The notes: a model not told the origin generated them from the sequence alone. Positions 18,467-28,037 are shown, numbered from the stretch's first letter. The stretch is 64,000 nucleotides of DNA from G965229605 sp965229605 (GCA_965229605.1 OZ245892.1:1798001-1862000); one strand, 5' to 3'. Translations and numbers: made by a program.

Positions 18467-21400
18467 CAGCAGGCAATATCGGCTGTTTCCAGAATATTCA
18501 CTGTTTCCAGGCTGGCAAGCGTTTCATTGCGGCGGGTTTTCCATAACCCGGCCTTATAGAGAGCCTGAAACTGATCACGCATTGCCTGAAGAGCCTGCGG
18601 ATTCTCACGTTCCAAAAATTCTGTGGTTTCAACATTGCCAAGTGTTGCTGTGTGAAAAGCATCAAAAAGATGAGGCCCCACCGATTGGCTTAAATGCGCA
18701 AAAAGAGCCATGTGATCCAGAGTCGCAGCAATTTCTGCCCCGCCACGAAATCCGTGACGTTTCATGCCGTCAATCCAGGCCGGATTAGACGCCCGGGCCC
18801 GCACAACACGGGCAATTTCTTCGCTCAATGTTCGTGCAGCAGGATTGCCCGGATCATGATGATCAATATGATAAAGGGCGGCTCTTCCACCAAGTGATTG
18901 TTTGGCGGCCGCAAATCCGGCTTCATGGAACGCATAATCCGGGGCCAGCAGCAGATCGGTTTCGGCCATATCCTGAATATGCACAAAGCTGTCGGCTGCC
19001 TGCACGCGCGCTTTTAACCCTTGCAGATCAGGGCGCGATTCGGATCCCTGATGCGCCCAGGCACTGGCAGCCAGCCAGGTCTGCCCGGCCAGATCACGGC
19101 TATGATCCGAATAATCATTCTCCACCCCCGTCATGGCCACCCCGTAATGGGCCGGGGCCGGGCCATAGACCCGGTTTTGTGCGCCGTTTTTTCCTTTATA
19201 GGGATTGATATCTTCAGCTTCATCGCGCCTGGCAAGCAAAGTGACCGCTTGCATAAAAAGCCCGCTTAATGTCGGGAATAAATCACGGAAAAGGCCGGAT
19301 ATGCGCAATGTTACATCAATGCGCGGGCGATTTAAAACAGCCATCGGCAAGATTTCAACCCCGCGCACACGTTGCGACCTTTCATCCCAGACCGGCTGTG
19401 CGCCCAGAAGATAAAGGGCCATCGAAAATTCTTCGCCAGCTGTGCGCAGGGTTGCCGATCCCCAAAGGTCCAGCACCACCGCTTGTGGCCAGTCCCCTTC
19501 ATCTTGAAGATGGCGGCGTAAAAATTCCTCAGCCAGTTTCATCCCGCCGGTAAAAGCGGCGCGGGTGGGTGTGGCGCGCGGGTCAACACTGTAAAGATTG
19601 CGCCCGGTCGGCAAAACATCTGACCGCCCCCGAAAAGGAGACCCGGCTGGCCCGGCGGCAATCCTTTTGCCAGCCAGCGCATCAAGCAGGGCATGATGCT
19701 CTGCTTCAACGCTGGCGGCAGGATCAAACACGGCGGAGCTATTTTTTGCCGAGGGCAAACGCCCAAAAACATGCAACCCATCTCCAAACTGGCTGTCCTT
19801 CAAATCACAAATATAACGATCAATGCGGGTAATGGCTTCGGCTGGGCATATATCATCGCTCAGGCCGAGATCGTCTTCAACACCCCGGGTACGGGCTTCA
19901 TCACGGATATCATCCTGCAGACGTGTGCGGCGGCGCGGGTCCAGCCCATCCGCATTGGAAAATTCATCCAGCAGTGATTCCAGCCGGGACAGCTCATCAG
20001 GCACCATGCTTTTTTTAAGCGGTGGCGGAATATGGCCCAATGTCACGGCGGCGATGCGGCGGCGGGCTTGTGCGGCTTCTCCGGGGTCATTGACGATAAA
20101 GGGATAGATCACCGGCAAATTCCGGATCAGGGCTTCCGGCCAGCAGGAATCGCCAAGAGCCACCGCCTTTCCGGGCAGCCATTCCAGCGTTCCATGTGCG
20201 CCGACATGAACCAGCGCATCACATTTTTCATTGATCCGCAGCCAGAGATAAAAGGCAACATAGGAATGACAGGGGGTGCGGCGCAAATCGTGATAATCGT
20301 CGGTGCGGTTTTCATGGCGTCCGCGTTCTGGCTGCAAGGCGATGAGCATATTGCCGCGCCGGATGGCCTGAAAATGAAAAGCCCCGTTTTTGCAGGCAAA
20401 ATCATCTTCGGGTGCCCCCCAGTCTTTTTGCAGCTTTGTCCGCAGGCTTTTGGGCAGGCTTTCTGAGAGAATATGATAATCATGCAAGCTCAGGCTGATG
20501 GTTTCATGTTGTAAAGCCTGATGGACAGGGGCTTTATGGTCGCCTGTTGTATAACCCGCCGTATCGAGGTCTTGTATCATGGCATCCACTGACTTGAGTG
20601 CATCCAGTCCGACTGCATGGGCCATCTGCCAGCTTTTTCCGGGATAGGTTGAGAGGATAAAAGCTATTTTCTTGTCGGCAACGGGCTTTTGTGCCAGGCG
20701 CACCCAAGAGTCGACTTTGGCAACGATTGAGCGGATACGCGCCCGGTCTGGATGATGAGCCATCCGGCTATATTCAAGATCGGGGTTGAGAGACTGGTTT
20801 TTCTTGAAGGAGGCCACGCCGGAGAATATCCGGCCATCGACTTCGGGCAGGGCCACATGCATGGCCAGATCAGAGGGCGACAGGCCGCGTTCGGCTTTGG
20901 CCCAGGCTTTTCGTTCCGAGGTTGAGAGTGCAATCTGGAACACGGGAACACCTGGCGCATCAAGTGGTGATTCATCATTGTCCGAGCGACCGGAGAAAGC
21001 GGTTGCATTGATGATGGCGGCTGGCTTTAGCTGCACAAGCTGGCGGGAGAGCCAGGCCCCGGCCTCTGGCATTTTTAAAGACGGCACATAAAGCCCGACC
21101 GGGGCAAAGCCTTTGCGCACAAGCTGGCGGGAGAGTTCTTCGATTGGCGCAAGGTCGGCTGCCGTTAAATAGGCCCGATAAAAGGTGATAGCGATTTTAG
21201 GCCGGGTTTCTTGTTGAGCCAGCAATGTGCAACAGGCCCCAATATCTGGCAGCCAGGTTCCGACCGGGGCCAGAGATTTCTGGCCTGGCACGGGTCCGGC
21301 ATAAAACCCGGCGGCAAGAGCCAACTGAGCCAGAGCAGCTTCGGCTGCAACCGCGCCCCCGGTTTCACACAGCTGGCTTAATCGTTTTAATGTTGAAGGC

Positions 21401-21879
21401 GTCAGGGTTGAAAAAGCCGCCAAGCGGTCGGCCATTCCATGAGAATGTGTTTTTTCAGAATCTGTTTTACCAGAATCCATCTTAAAGTTATTTGATCCGC
21501 TGATATCGCCGGGAAGCACGGCGAGCGCGATATTCTGGCTGCGGGCCAGAGCCGCGACTTCCTGCAGCCCGTATGACCAGTAGGATTCGCCGCCAATCAG
21601 GCGAACGAGGATACCTTTGGCATGGCAAAGAGTCTGGCTGATATAGGTATCAACTGATACCGGATGGCGCAAAGCGGCCAGATTTGCCAGCCGCAGGGAG
21701 GGGAAGGACGGGTTGTTTGTTTGATTGTTTCTGGTGCGGGCGCGTGTCCAGCCTGCTGCAAAAGCCCCGAGGTCACTGTCTGAAAAAGAGAGAACAACCA
21801 GATCGGCCGGGCTTTGCTTGAGGTCAACCGGCGTTTCCGTTTCTTCTAGTCCCTGGCTTTCACGGAAAACGATATGCAT
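18466..21879 (-). CDS. cobN: Cobaltochelatase large subunit
   Basis: ATP-dependent insertion of Co(II) into hydrogenobyrinic acid a,c-diamide, working with CobS and CobT, which are not encoded in the window. The 1137-residue protein carries family segments HVGAHGTLEWLPGKAVALGD, PGEAAQARRRIAAVTLGHIPP and VLDLWGSATLRTAGEEF. At the C-terminus it has the short NVETTEFLERENPQALQAM. It appears ~100 residues shorter than many CobN proteins (about 1250-1280), mainly in the N-terminal part. Around residue 145 is a short Asp/Ser/Lys/Thr repeat (SGKTDSEKTHSHG). It begins 9 bp after cobW. Confidence 0.94.
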   Translation of the reverse strand: MHIVFRESQGLEETETPVDLKQSPADLVVLSFSDSDLGAFAAGWTRARTRNNQTNNPSFPSLRLANLAALRHPVSVDTYISQTLCHAKGILVRLIGGESYWSYGLQEVAALARSQNIALAVLPGDISGSNNFKMDSGKTDSEKTHSHGMADRLAAFSTLTPSTLKRLSQLCETGGAVAAEAALAQLALAAGFYAGPVPGQKSLAPVGTWLPDIGACCTLLAQQETRPKIAITFYRAYLTAADLAPIEELSRQLVRKGFAPVGLYVPSLKMPEAGAWLSRQLVQLKPAAIINATAFSGRSDNDESPLDAPGVPVFQIALSTSERKAWAKAERGLSPSDLAMHVALPEVDGRIFSGVASFKKNQSLNPDLEYSRMAHHPDRARIRSIVAKVDSWVRLAQKPVADKKIAFILSTYPGKSWQMAHAVGLDALKSVDAMIQDLDTAGYTTGDHKAPVHQALQHETISLSLHDYHILSESLPKSLRTKLQKDWGAPEDDFACKNGAFHFQAIRRGNMLIALQPERGRHENRTDDYHDLRRTPCHSYVAFYLWLRINEKCDALVHVGAHGTLEWLPGKAVALGDSCWPEALIRNLPVIYPFIVNDPGEAAQARRRIAAVTLGHIPPPLKKSMVPDELSRLESLLDEFSNADGLDPRRRTRLQDDIRDEARTRGVEDDLGLSDDICPAEAITRIDRYICDLKDSQFGDGLHVFGRLPSAKNSSAVFDPAASVEAEHHALLDALAGKRIAAGPAGSPFRGRSDVLPTGRNLYSVDPRATPTRAAFTGGMKLAEEFLRRHLQDEGDWPQAVVLDLWGSATLRTAGEEFSMALYLLGAQPVWDERSQRVRGVEILPMAVLNRPRIDVTLRISGLFRDLFPTLSGLFMQAVTLLARRDEAEDINPYKGKNGAQNRVYGPAPAHYGVAMTGVENDYSDHSRDLAGQTWLAASAWAHQGSESRPDLQGLKARVQAADSFVHIQDMAETDLLLAPDYAFHEAGFAAAKQSLGGRAALYHIDHHDPGNPAARTLSEEIARVVRARASNPAWIDGMKRHGFRGGAEIAATLDHMALFAHLSQSVGPHLFDAFHTATLGNVETTEFLERENPQALQAMRDQFQALYKAGLWKTRRNETLASLETVNILETADIAC

Positions 21880-21888
21880 TGTTGGAGA

Positions 21889-22977
21889 TTAACCCGGCAG
21901 AGGAGAAGCCGCAACCGGGGATGAAACCGGCTGGAAGGCAGTCTCCAGCGTCTTTTTAAGGGAGGCAGTTATGATATCATGCTCCCCGATCACGACCAGA
22001 TTGCCGCTGCGGGGTTCATTTGCGGCCCAGGGACGGTCATACTGAACCCGCACCCGCGCCCCCACGCCCTGAATGAGCAAGCGCAAAGGCTTGCCGTCAA
22101 TCGCCGCATAGCCTTTTACCCTTAAAAGCCCGTGTTGCTGCGCCAGATCAGAAACCAGGCTGCGCAGGCTTTCCGGGTCAGATTGCGCCGGGATAGGCAG
22201 AACAAAACTGTCAAAATCATCATGGTCATGGTCATCGACATTGTCATGGTGAGACGGGCGGGCTGATAAATCATCCTCGACAGCGGCCCCCAGCCCCAGC
22301 ACCAGACGCCGGTCAATCTTTCCGTCCTGGACTTCGATAATCGGCAGGGGAGACGAAAGCATTTTATTGATAAAAGCCTTGGCCTTATTGGTTCCGGATT
22401 CCCCGGCAAGGTCGGTCTTGGTCAAAAGCACGACATCGGCGGCCAGGATTTGATCATCAAAAAGCTCTGACAGCGGTGTTTCATGATCCAGACTTTCATC
22501 GGCCGCCCGTTGCGCATCAACCGCATCGGGGTTGGGGGCAAAACGCTGATCGGCGACAGCTTCGGCATCGGCAAGGGCAATCACCCCGTCAACCGTAATG
22601 CGGGAACGCAAAGCCGGCCAGTCAAAGGCTTTCAAAAGCGGTTTGGGCAAGGCCAGCCCCGAGGTTTCAATGACGATATGATCAGGTCGGGGTTCAAGCG
22701 CCATCAGGCTTTCAATCGTCGGGATGAAATCATCGGCAACCGTGCAGCAGATGCAGCCATTTGGCAGTTCAACAATATTTTGTTCGGCTTCTTCTTGCGA
22801 ACAATCCAGGCAGGATTTTAAAATTTCTCCATCAACGCCGACATCACCAAATTCATTGACCACAACCGCGATCCGACTATCGGTTTGTGTCTGGAGTAAT
22901 TGTCGGATAAGCGTTGTTTTTCCTGCCCCCAGAAACCCGGTGATGATGGTGACAGGAACTTTTGCCAGATTCTTCAT
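21889..22977 (-). CDS. cobW: CobW, metal-trafficking GTPase of the cobalamin operon
   Basis: G3E-family GTPase thought to deliver cobalt for cobalamin synthesis. It has a Walker A loop (TGFLGAGKTTLIRQLL), the metal-binding CxCC motif (NGCICCTVADDF), a G4-like LLTKTDLAG and a His/Asp-rich stretch (HHDNVDDHDHDDF, residues ~240-253) that could bind metal. The C-terminal CobW_C domain follows. ATG 22977 is preferred; a TTG at 22992 would add five residues. It is the first gene of the cobW-N-G-H-I-J operon. Only 86 bp separate it from the preceding gene, leaving no room for a full cobalamin riboswitch. Confidence 0.93.
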   Translation of the reverse strand: MKNLAKVPVTIITGFLGAGKTTLIRQLLQTQTDSRIAVVVNEFGDVGVDGEILKSCLDCSQEEAEQNIVELPNGCICCTVADDFIPTIESLMALEPRPDHIVIETSGLALPKPLLKAFDWPALRSRITVDGVIALADAEAVADQRFAPNPDAVDAQRAADESLDHETPLSELFDDQILAADVVLLTKTDLAGESGTNKAKAFINKMLSSPLPIIEVQDGKIDRRLVLGLGAAVEDDLSARPSHHDNVDDHDHDDFDSFVLPIPAQSDPESLRSLVSDLAQQHGLLRVKGYAAIDGKPLRLLIQGVGARVRVQYDRPWAANEPRSGNLVVIGEHDIITASLKKTLETAFQPVSSPVAASPLPG

Positions 22978-23063
22978 CTGCTCTTTCCCCAATGAGGGCT
23001 TTTAAAATTTTAGATATGAATTGCCCTTATCGGCGGCAGGTCACGCCGTCAAGCAAATCCTGT

Positions 23064-24545
23064 TTAGCGATACTGGAATTGCGGGCTGAGGACAAATTCG
23101 ATCAGGGCTGAAAATCCGTCGGGGATGGAGGCCAGACGCAGGTAAAGCGATTGAGGAAGGCGCGGGCCGATCAGGTCATAGGCGGCATCGGCAACGCTGG
23201 AGCCATAATAAATCTGGTCATTGCGGGTATAGCGATAGGCCACGGCGCGTGACCAGTTCAGTCTTTCACGCAGAAAGTCGGGGGTGATCCAGGGGTTTTG
23301 CTGGCGGTTTAAAAGTGCAGTGCTTTCGCGGTCTTCTTTTGCAGCACTGTTGGTCGCTGTAAAGGGCGGGGCTTCAAGCTGTGCAATTTCCTGAACCAGC
23401 ATATCGCCGATGTCCTGATTGGTTTCCAGCGTGCGGCCAAAACCACGGGTGAGGGAATAGACCAGGTCGGTCGGGCTTTTTAAGATCCATTGTATCCGGC
23501 TGCTGGCCTGATCAATGATATCGGGAGAAAGCGGCTGCCCCTCCTCAACAAGCCCGCCCCCAACCAGCCCCCCCCAGGTATGGGGGTGGTCAATCAGGGC
23601 ATAGAGTGTATGGCGGATTGAGCCTTCATGGGCCAGATAGGCTTTTTCCATAGCTTCGATCAGTTCGGGGGAGGGTTCGGGCCCGACAAAATGCTGAGCC
23701 AGCTGGCGGCTGACATGAATGGCGGTGTCCGGGTGCGTGGACAAGGCCCATAAAGCGGCTTCCCCTTCCAAAGCCCCGGCATCGGGATAGCGTTTATTCA
23801 GGAAAACCTTTACCCCGACTTCATGAATATCGGGGTTAAATTGAAAAGCGATCAGGCCTTGCGGGTTTGAGCGATTGACACTCCAGCCGGTCAGCATGCG
23901 GGCCAGACTGTTGCGGGCTGCGGGGTTGAGCGGATTGCCCGGCCCCAGTGTCAGGTGATCAACCAGCAGCCGGGCCAGGGTTTCATCCATGCGGGCATCG
24001 TCAAAACTGTGATAGGCGCGGGACCGGCGGCCTATGGACTGGTCATTCCCCGTGATCACTAATAAAGCCGGATGGCGCGCCGCTGCCACCAGCAAGTCAT
24101 AATAGCGCCCGGTTCCAAAGCGGCGAATGACCTCGCGTTCAAAATCAAGGATAAGCGGCGACAAGAAAGGATCGGACGAGCGCACAGAAAAACGCGTCAT
24201 CCAGAAACGCACCAGCCGTTCATGAAAAGGCCTTTCGCTGGAAAGAAGGGCCTGTGCCGCGCCAGTAACCGGGCGCACCATGCGTGTGGCAATCGCCTGT
24301 GCGGTTTTGATATTATAAAGGGCTGACAGCGGAAGCGTCGGGTCTTCGCGCATATAGTCCGTTGATAAAAGGCCGCTTTCGCGGCTATCGGTCAGGAATG
24401 TGCTAAAATACCGCTCCGAGGAGGGAAGCGAGAGTTGATCCTTAAGCCAGCGTTGCGGTCCCTGATTTGCAAGCACCTGCACACCGCCAGGCTGGGCCCC
24501 GTAACCAAAGCGGTTAAGGGCCAGCGCAGCCTGCCAGTGCTGCAC
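23064..24545 (-). CDS. DUF1800-family protein
   Basis: 493 residues with the DUF1800 hallmarks: ALALNRFGYGAQPGGVQVLA at the N-terminus, ERLVRFWMTRFSVRSSDPF, and the segment NSLARMLTGWSVNRSNPQG. Many family members are exported and encoded next to a DUF1501 protein; no such partner is present here and no signal peptide is obvious. The start is GTG at 24545 (an in-frame stop lies shortly upstream and no ATG is available). Biochemical function of the family is not established. Confidence 0.85.
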   Translation of the reverse strand: MQHWQAALALNRFGYGAQPGGVQVLANQGPQRWLKDQLSLPSSERYFSTFLTDSRESGLLSTDYMREDPTLPLSALYNIKTAQAIATRMVRPVTGAAQALLSSERPFHERLVRFWMTRFSVRSSDPFLSPLILDFEREVIRRFGTGRYYDLLVAAARHPALLVITGNDQSIGRRSRAYHSFDDARMDETLARLLVDHLTLGPGNPLNPAARNSLARMLTGWSVNRSNPQGLIAFQFNPDIHEVGVKVFLNKRYPDAGALEGEAALWALSTHPDTAIHVSRQLAQHFVGPEPSPELIEAMEKAYLAHEGSIRHTLYALIDHPHTWGGLVGGGLVEEGQPLSPDIIDQASSRIQWILKSPTDLVYSLTRGFGRTLETNQDIGDMLVQEIAQLEAPPFTATNSAAKEDRESTALLNRQQNPWITPDFLRERLNWSRAVAYRYTRNDQIYYGSSVADAAYDLIGPRLPQSLYLRLASIPDGFSALIEFVLSPQFQYR

Positions 24546-24618
24546 CGTATGTCGGCTGAAATAAACCAGAATCCGGGCTAAAGATTACAGGCAATCCGCC
24601 TTTCGTGCGGTCGGCCTG

Positions 24619-25287
24619 TCAGTTGTCTTTTGCCCCGCTTGCTTTCTCCCCATTCGCCTTCTCCTGAGCCTTCAAACGCTCTGCCTTGGTCCGCGCCAGA
24701 ACCAGGAAATTAACCGGCGGAATCTGGGGCGAAATAAAGCCGCCATCACGCACCATCGTCAGAAGAATCGACCGGGCATAGGGAAACAGAATCTGCGGGG
24801 CTTCAATAGATAAAAGCGACGCGACAGCCTGTTTGGGAACCGGGCCGACGCGCACAACACCTGCATACGAAATCTCGGCAATATACACCCGTTCCTCTGC
24901 TTGATTCTTGGCTTCTGGCTGGCTTTCAGACCCGTCGCCTTTGCTTGCCGTCAAGGTCACCATCACCGTGACCTCGACATCCGATTGCTGCAAAGGCCGG
25001 GTCTCAAGGTCTATCGTAATATTGTGATTCACCGTATTGCGATAACGAAGACTCTCCGGCAGCCCCGGACTCTCAAACGAAAAATCCTTCACATATTGCG
25101 CAAGAATCTGCATCGGCTGCTGCTGTCCGGCATCTTGGCCACCTTGTCCGCTCGCTTGCCCAGCAGGCGCAGCCGTCCCCTCCACACTGCCATCACTCTT
25201 CGCGGCGGCTGCTTTTTCAACTGCCGCCTTCGCAGCCGTGGCCTTCGCAGGTGCTTTCTTTGCTTTCTTTGATGTAGACGCTGCCAT
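24619..25287 (-). CDS. secB: SecB protein-export chaperone with long N-terminal tail
   Basis: Cytoplasmic tetrameric chaperone that keeps preproteins unfolded and hands them to SecA. The SecB core begins at about residue 60 (ILAQYVKDFSFE) and includes VYIAEISYAGVVRVG, then LFPYARSILLTMVRDGG and PQIPPVNFLVLA, all conserved. Ahead of it lies a ~57-residue Lys/Ala- and then Gly/Gln-rich low-complexity extension, and behind it a charged tail. ATG 25287 is chosen over the one at 25302 because AAAGGGA precedes it at proper distance. Divergent to the aminotransferase gene. Confidence 0.93.
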   Translation of the reverse strand: MAASTSKKAKKAPAKATAAKAAVEKAAAAKSDGSVEGTAAPAGQASGQGGQDAGQQQPMQILAQYVKDFSFESPGLPESLRYRNTVNHNITIDLETRPLQQSDVEVTVMVTLTASKGDGSESQPEAKNQAEERVYIAEISYAGVVRVGPVPKQAVASLLSIEAPQILFPYARSILLTMVRDGGFISPQIPPVNFLVLARTKAERLKAQEKANGEKASGAKDN

Positions 25288-25352
25288 GATAGTCCCTTTC
25301 ATTGCGCTATAAATTTAGCTTCATTGTGTATATGTTTTGCCCCTAAATCAAT

Positions 25353-25390
25353 AATATCTTGCAACAGATTGAATATCTTGCAACAGATTG
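25353..25390. repeat. Tandem 19-bp repeat between secB and the aminotransferase gene
   Basis: AATATCTTGCAACAGATTG occurs twice head to tail (25353-25371 and 25372-25390) in the 162-bp divergent intergenic region. It could be a paired operator for either gene or a simple duplication. No palindrome is evident within the unit. Confidence 0.6.
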
Positions 25391-25449
25391 GAAACTTATA
25401 CACTATGATTCGGACCATTTAGCAACCGGGCAATTCAGCACCCACCATC

Positions 25450-26793
25450 ATGCAGACCTTATCTGAAAGTCATATCTTTGGACGCGACAACCATGTGCAG
25501 CTTCCCTGCGCTGTGCGTGGAGACGGAATCTATCTTTTTGATCAAAGCGGAAAACGCTATCTGGACGGGTCAGGCGGAGCGGCTGTTTCCTGCCTCGGGC
25601 ATTCAGACCCCGCTATTCGCGATGCCATGAAAGAACAGATCGACCAGCTGTCTTTTGCTCATACCGGCTTTTTTACCTCGCAACCAGCAGAAGAACTGGC
25701 CCGCACCCTGATTGACCATGCGCCTGATCCGCTGGAACGAGTCTATCTGGTCTCCGGCGGGTCAGAGGCCATCGAAGCCGCCATCAAACTGGCCCGGCAA
25801 TATTTTATCGAAATCGGACAGGACTCGCGCTCTCATATCATTGCGCGGCGGCAAAGCTATCACGGCAATACCCTGGGGGCTCTGTCTGCAGGCGGCAATG
25901 CCCTGCGGCGGCAAAAATATCAACCCTTGCTGACCGAGGCCAGCCATATCTCGCCCTGCTATCCCTACCGCGACCAGCACGCCGATGAAACGCTTTATGA
26001 CTATGGTCAACGGGTCGCCAATGAACTTGAAGAAGAAATTTTACGCGTCGGGGCCGAAAAAATCATGGCCTTTATTGCCGAACCGGTTGTCGGCGCCACG
26101 CTTGGGGCCGTGCCAGCCGTACCCGGCTATTTCAAACGTATCCGCGAGATTTGTGACCACTATGGCGTGCTTTTAATCCTGGATGAGGTCATGTGCGGGA
26201 TGGGCCGCACCGGCAGCCTTTATGCCTTTGAACAGGAAGACATCGTCCCCGATATGGTTGCCATTGCCAAGGGCCTGGGGGCTGGCTATCAGCCGATTGG
26301 GGCTTTATTATGCACCGGAGCTATTTTTGAGGCTATTTCCCAAGGCTCCGGCGCGTTTCAGCATGGACATACCTATATGGGCCACCCGGTTGCTGCCGCC
26401 GCCGGTCTGGCAGTGCTCCGGCGTTTTCAGGAGGGCAACCTTGTCCCCCGGGTCCAGCAGATGGGCTTGCAGTTAAAAGACAAGCTGAATGCGGCTTTTG
26501 GACAGCATCCTTCTATCGGCGATATACGCGGGCGCGGGCTTTTTCAAGCACTGGAGATTGTGCAGGACAAGGCCAGCAAAATCCCGTTTGATCCCGCCTT
26601 GTCTGTCTATAAGAAAGTCAAAAAAGCGGCTTTTGAAGCCGGTTTAATGTGCTATGCAGTGGGCGGCACGATAGACGGACGCTTTGGCGATCATATTCTG
26701 CTGGCACCGCCCTTTATTATTGAGGATGAACAACTGGACGAGCTGGTGGACAAGCTTGATCAGGCTTTAACATATGTTTTTTCAGACATATAA
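25450..26793 (+). CDS. Class III (omega) aminotransferase, PLP-dependent
   Basis: 447 residues of the aspartate aminotransferase superfamily fold I, class III. Motifs seen: LDGSGGAAVSCLGHSDPAIR near the N-terminus, the cofactor phosphate region VYLVSGGSEAIEAAIKLAR, LLILDEVMCGMGRTGSLYAF with the Asp that holds the pyridine nitrogen, and the Schiff-base Lys in MVAIAKGLGAGYQPIGALL. It presumably transfers the terminal amino group of an omega-amino acid or amine to pyruvate or a keto acid; substrate is unknown. It is followed 23 bp later by DUF805 and pxpB on the same strand. Confidence 0.9.
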   Translation: MQTLSESHIFGRDNHVQLPCAVRGDGIYLFDQSGKRYLDGSGGAAVSCLGHSDPAIRDAMKEQIDQLSFAHTGFFTSQPAEELARTLIDHAPDPLERVYLVSGGSEAIEAAIKLARQYFIEIGQDSRSHIIARRQSYHGNTLGALSAGGNALRRQKYQPLLTEASHISPCYPYRDQHADETLYDYGQRVANELEEEILRVGAEKIMAFIAEPVVGATLGAVPAVPGYFKRIREICDHYGVLLILDEVMCGMGRTGSLYAFEQEDIVPDMVAIAKGLGAGYQPIGALLCTGAIFEAISQGSGAFQHGHTYMGHPVAAAAGLAVLRRFQEGNLVPRVQQMGLQLKDKLNAAFGQHPSIGDIRGRGLFQALEIVQDKASKIPFDPALSVYKKVKKAAFEAGLMCYAVGGTIDGRFGDHILLAPPFIIEDEQLDELVDKLDQALTYVFSDI

Positions 26794-26816
26794 GGCACAA
26801 TATATCGGAGGATAAA

Positions 26817-27203
26817 ATGAATTTTTGGCAAGCGATTAAAACCTGCTTCACAAAATACACGACATTTCAAGGCAGAGCACTGCGTTCAGAATATTGGTAT
26901 TTCGTGCTTTTTTGTTTCATCACCGGGACTATCCTGGGCGTTCTTGATCGCGCGTTATTTGGAGACCCCGTGATGATCGGCAGCTTTACGGATACGTCGC
27001 CCATCGGCACAGTTTTTTGGCTTGCAACCATTTTGCCAAGTTTGGCCGTCGGAGCTCGACGCTTGCATGATGTCAATCGTTCAGGCTGGTGGCTTTTGCT
27101 CTATCTAACCGTGATCGGAATGCTGCTTATACTCTATTGGACGGTCAAAGCTGGAAATCAGGAAGAAAACGACTACGGTCCTCCGCCAGTTCCAGCAACA
27201 TAA
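26817..27203 (+). CDS. DUF805 inner-membrane protein
   Basis: 128 residues with the DUF805 pattern: an N-terminal amphipathic FWQAIKTCFTKYTTFQGRAL, followed by RSEYWYFVLFCFITGTILG. After that come further membrane helices, the conserved SLAVGARRLHDVNRSGWW and a C-terminal DYGPPP. The ribosome site CGGAGG precedes the ATG. Function of the family is unknown; members are small integral membrane proteins. Confidence 0.88.
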   Translation: MNFWQAIKTCFTKYTTFQGRALRSEYWYFVLFCFITGTILGVLDRALFGDPVMIGSFTDTSPIGTVFWLATILPSLAVGARRLHDVNRSGWWLLLYLTVIGMLLILYWTVKAGNQEENDYGPPPVPAT

Positions 27204-27210
27204 CAATCGG

Positions 27211-27855
27211 ATGAAAATCAGCCGCTTTGGCGAAAATGCCCTGTTGCTGACATTCGGCGATAAAATTTCACCCGCCGTCCATGATCAGGTGCTGATTGCC
27301 GATCATTTGATCACAGACCAGCCGCATCCGGCCTTGATTGAAACCGTGCCGGCCTATGGAAGCCTTTGTTTATTTTGTGATTTTAGCAAGGCACGCCCGG
27401 CCTCGGTCATTGCCTGGGTCAAAAAACGTCTGGAGGCCAAGCCAGCAAGCCATCCATCGGGCCCCGATAAAGCCTTTGACCTGCCGATTGATTTTGGCCT
27501 TGAAGCAGGCGAAGACTTGCCGCTTGTTGCCAAACATACCGGCTTGCCCGTTGAAAAAGTGATTGAACGTTTTCTGGCCAATCCTTTACGTCTCTATATG
27601 TATGGATTTGCCCCCGGTTTTGCCTATCTGGGCGGGCTTGACCCTGCACTTGCGCCGCCACGGCGTGAAACCCCGCGCCCGCATACCCCGGCTGGTAGTG
27701 TGATTATTGCTGCCGGGCAGGCCGGGCTGATGCCAACCGATATGCCAACCGGCTGGTATGTGATTGGACGGACACCGATTTGCCTTTTTGATGCGGAACA
27801 GACCCCACCCGTTCCTTTTGCAGCCGGGTCCCTGTTACAACCTATTCGTATATAA
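27211..27855 (+). CDS. 5-oxoprolinase subunit B-like protein (allophanate hydrolase subunit 1 family)
   Basis: 214 residues of the PxpB/KipI family, an ATP-dependent 5-oxoprolinase component. Family marks are the N-terminal RFGENALLLTFGD, RLYMYGFAPGFAYLGGLD and ETPRPHTPAGSVIIAAGQAG. Normally it acts with PxpC (encoded next to it) and PxpA. Neither is present here: DUF805 lies upstream and the argH-lipoprotein pair converges downstream. It may therefore be an orphan paralogue, or the partners may be elsewhere. Assigned to the family with good confidence, to function with less. Confidence 0.82.
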   Translation: MKISRFGENALLLTFGDKISPAVHDQVLIADHLITDQPHPALIETVPAYGSLCLFCDFSKARPASVIAWVKKRLEAKPASHPSGPDKAFDLPIDFGLEAGEDLPLVAKHTGLPVEKVIERFLANPLRLYMYGFAPGFAYLGGLDPALAPPRRETPRPHTPAGSVIIAAGQAGLMPTDMPTGWYVIGRTPICLFDAEQTPPVPFAAGSLLQPIRI

Positions 27856-27881
27856 ATAGGCAACTATAATATCAAAAGCTC

Positions 27882-28037
27882 TTATCCCTCCTGCGCAGGA
27901 TAGGTATAGTCTTTAAAATCCGGGTGTTTTGCCGGGGCAGATTTGCGCCCACAGCCTGAGACCGCCAAGCCAGCCACCAGAACCACAACCAGACATGAAA
28001 GGGCCAACCATGAAAGAGAAAAAAATTTCAAGCGCAT
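27882..28037 (-). CDS. Small LptM-like lipoprotein downstream of argH
   Basis: 51 residues read from ATG 28037 to the TAA at 27882-27884. It begins MRLKFFSLSWLALSCL, continues through a hydrophobic signal and a lipobox (LAVSGC, Cys 29), then GRKSAPAKHPDFKDYTYP. Small lipoproteins at this place, between argH and lysA, are common in alphaproteobacteria and resemble LptM (YifL), which assists LptD maturation. The gene is only 20 bp after argH, so cotranscription is likely. lysA, the usual next gene, is absent; pxpB converges instead. Confidence 0.75.
   Translation of the reverse strand: MRLKFFSLSWLALSCLVVVLVAGLAVSGCGRKSAPAKHPDFKDYTYPAQEG

Noticed and set aside
21880..23063. Cobalamin riboswitch before cobW
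   Set aside because: Only 86 bp lie between cobW and the upstream gene and no B12-box core was seen.
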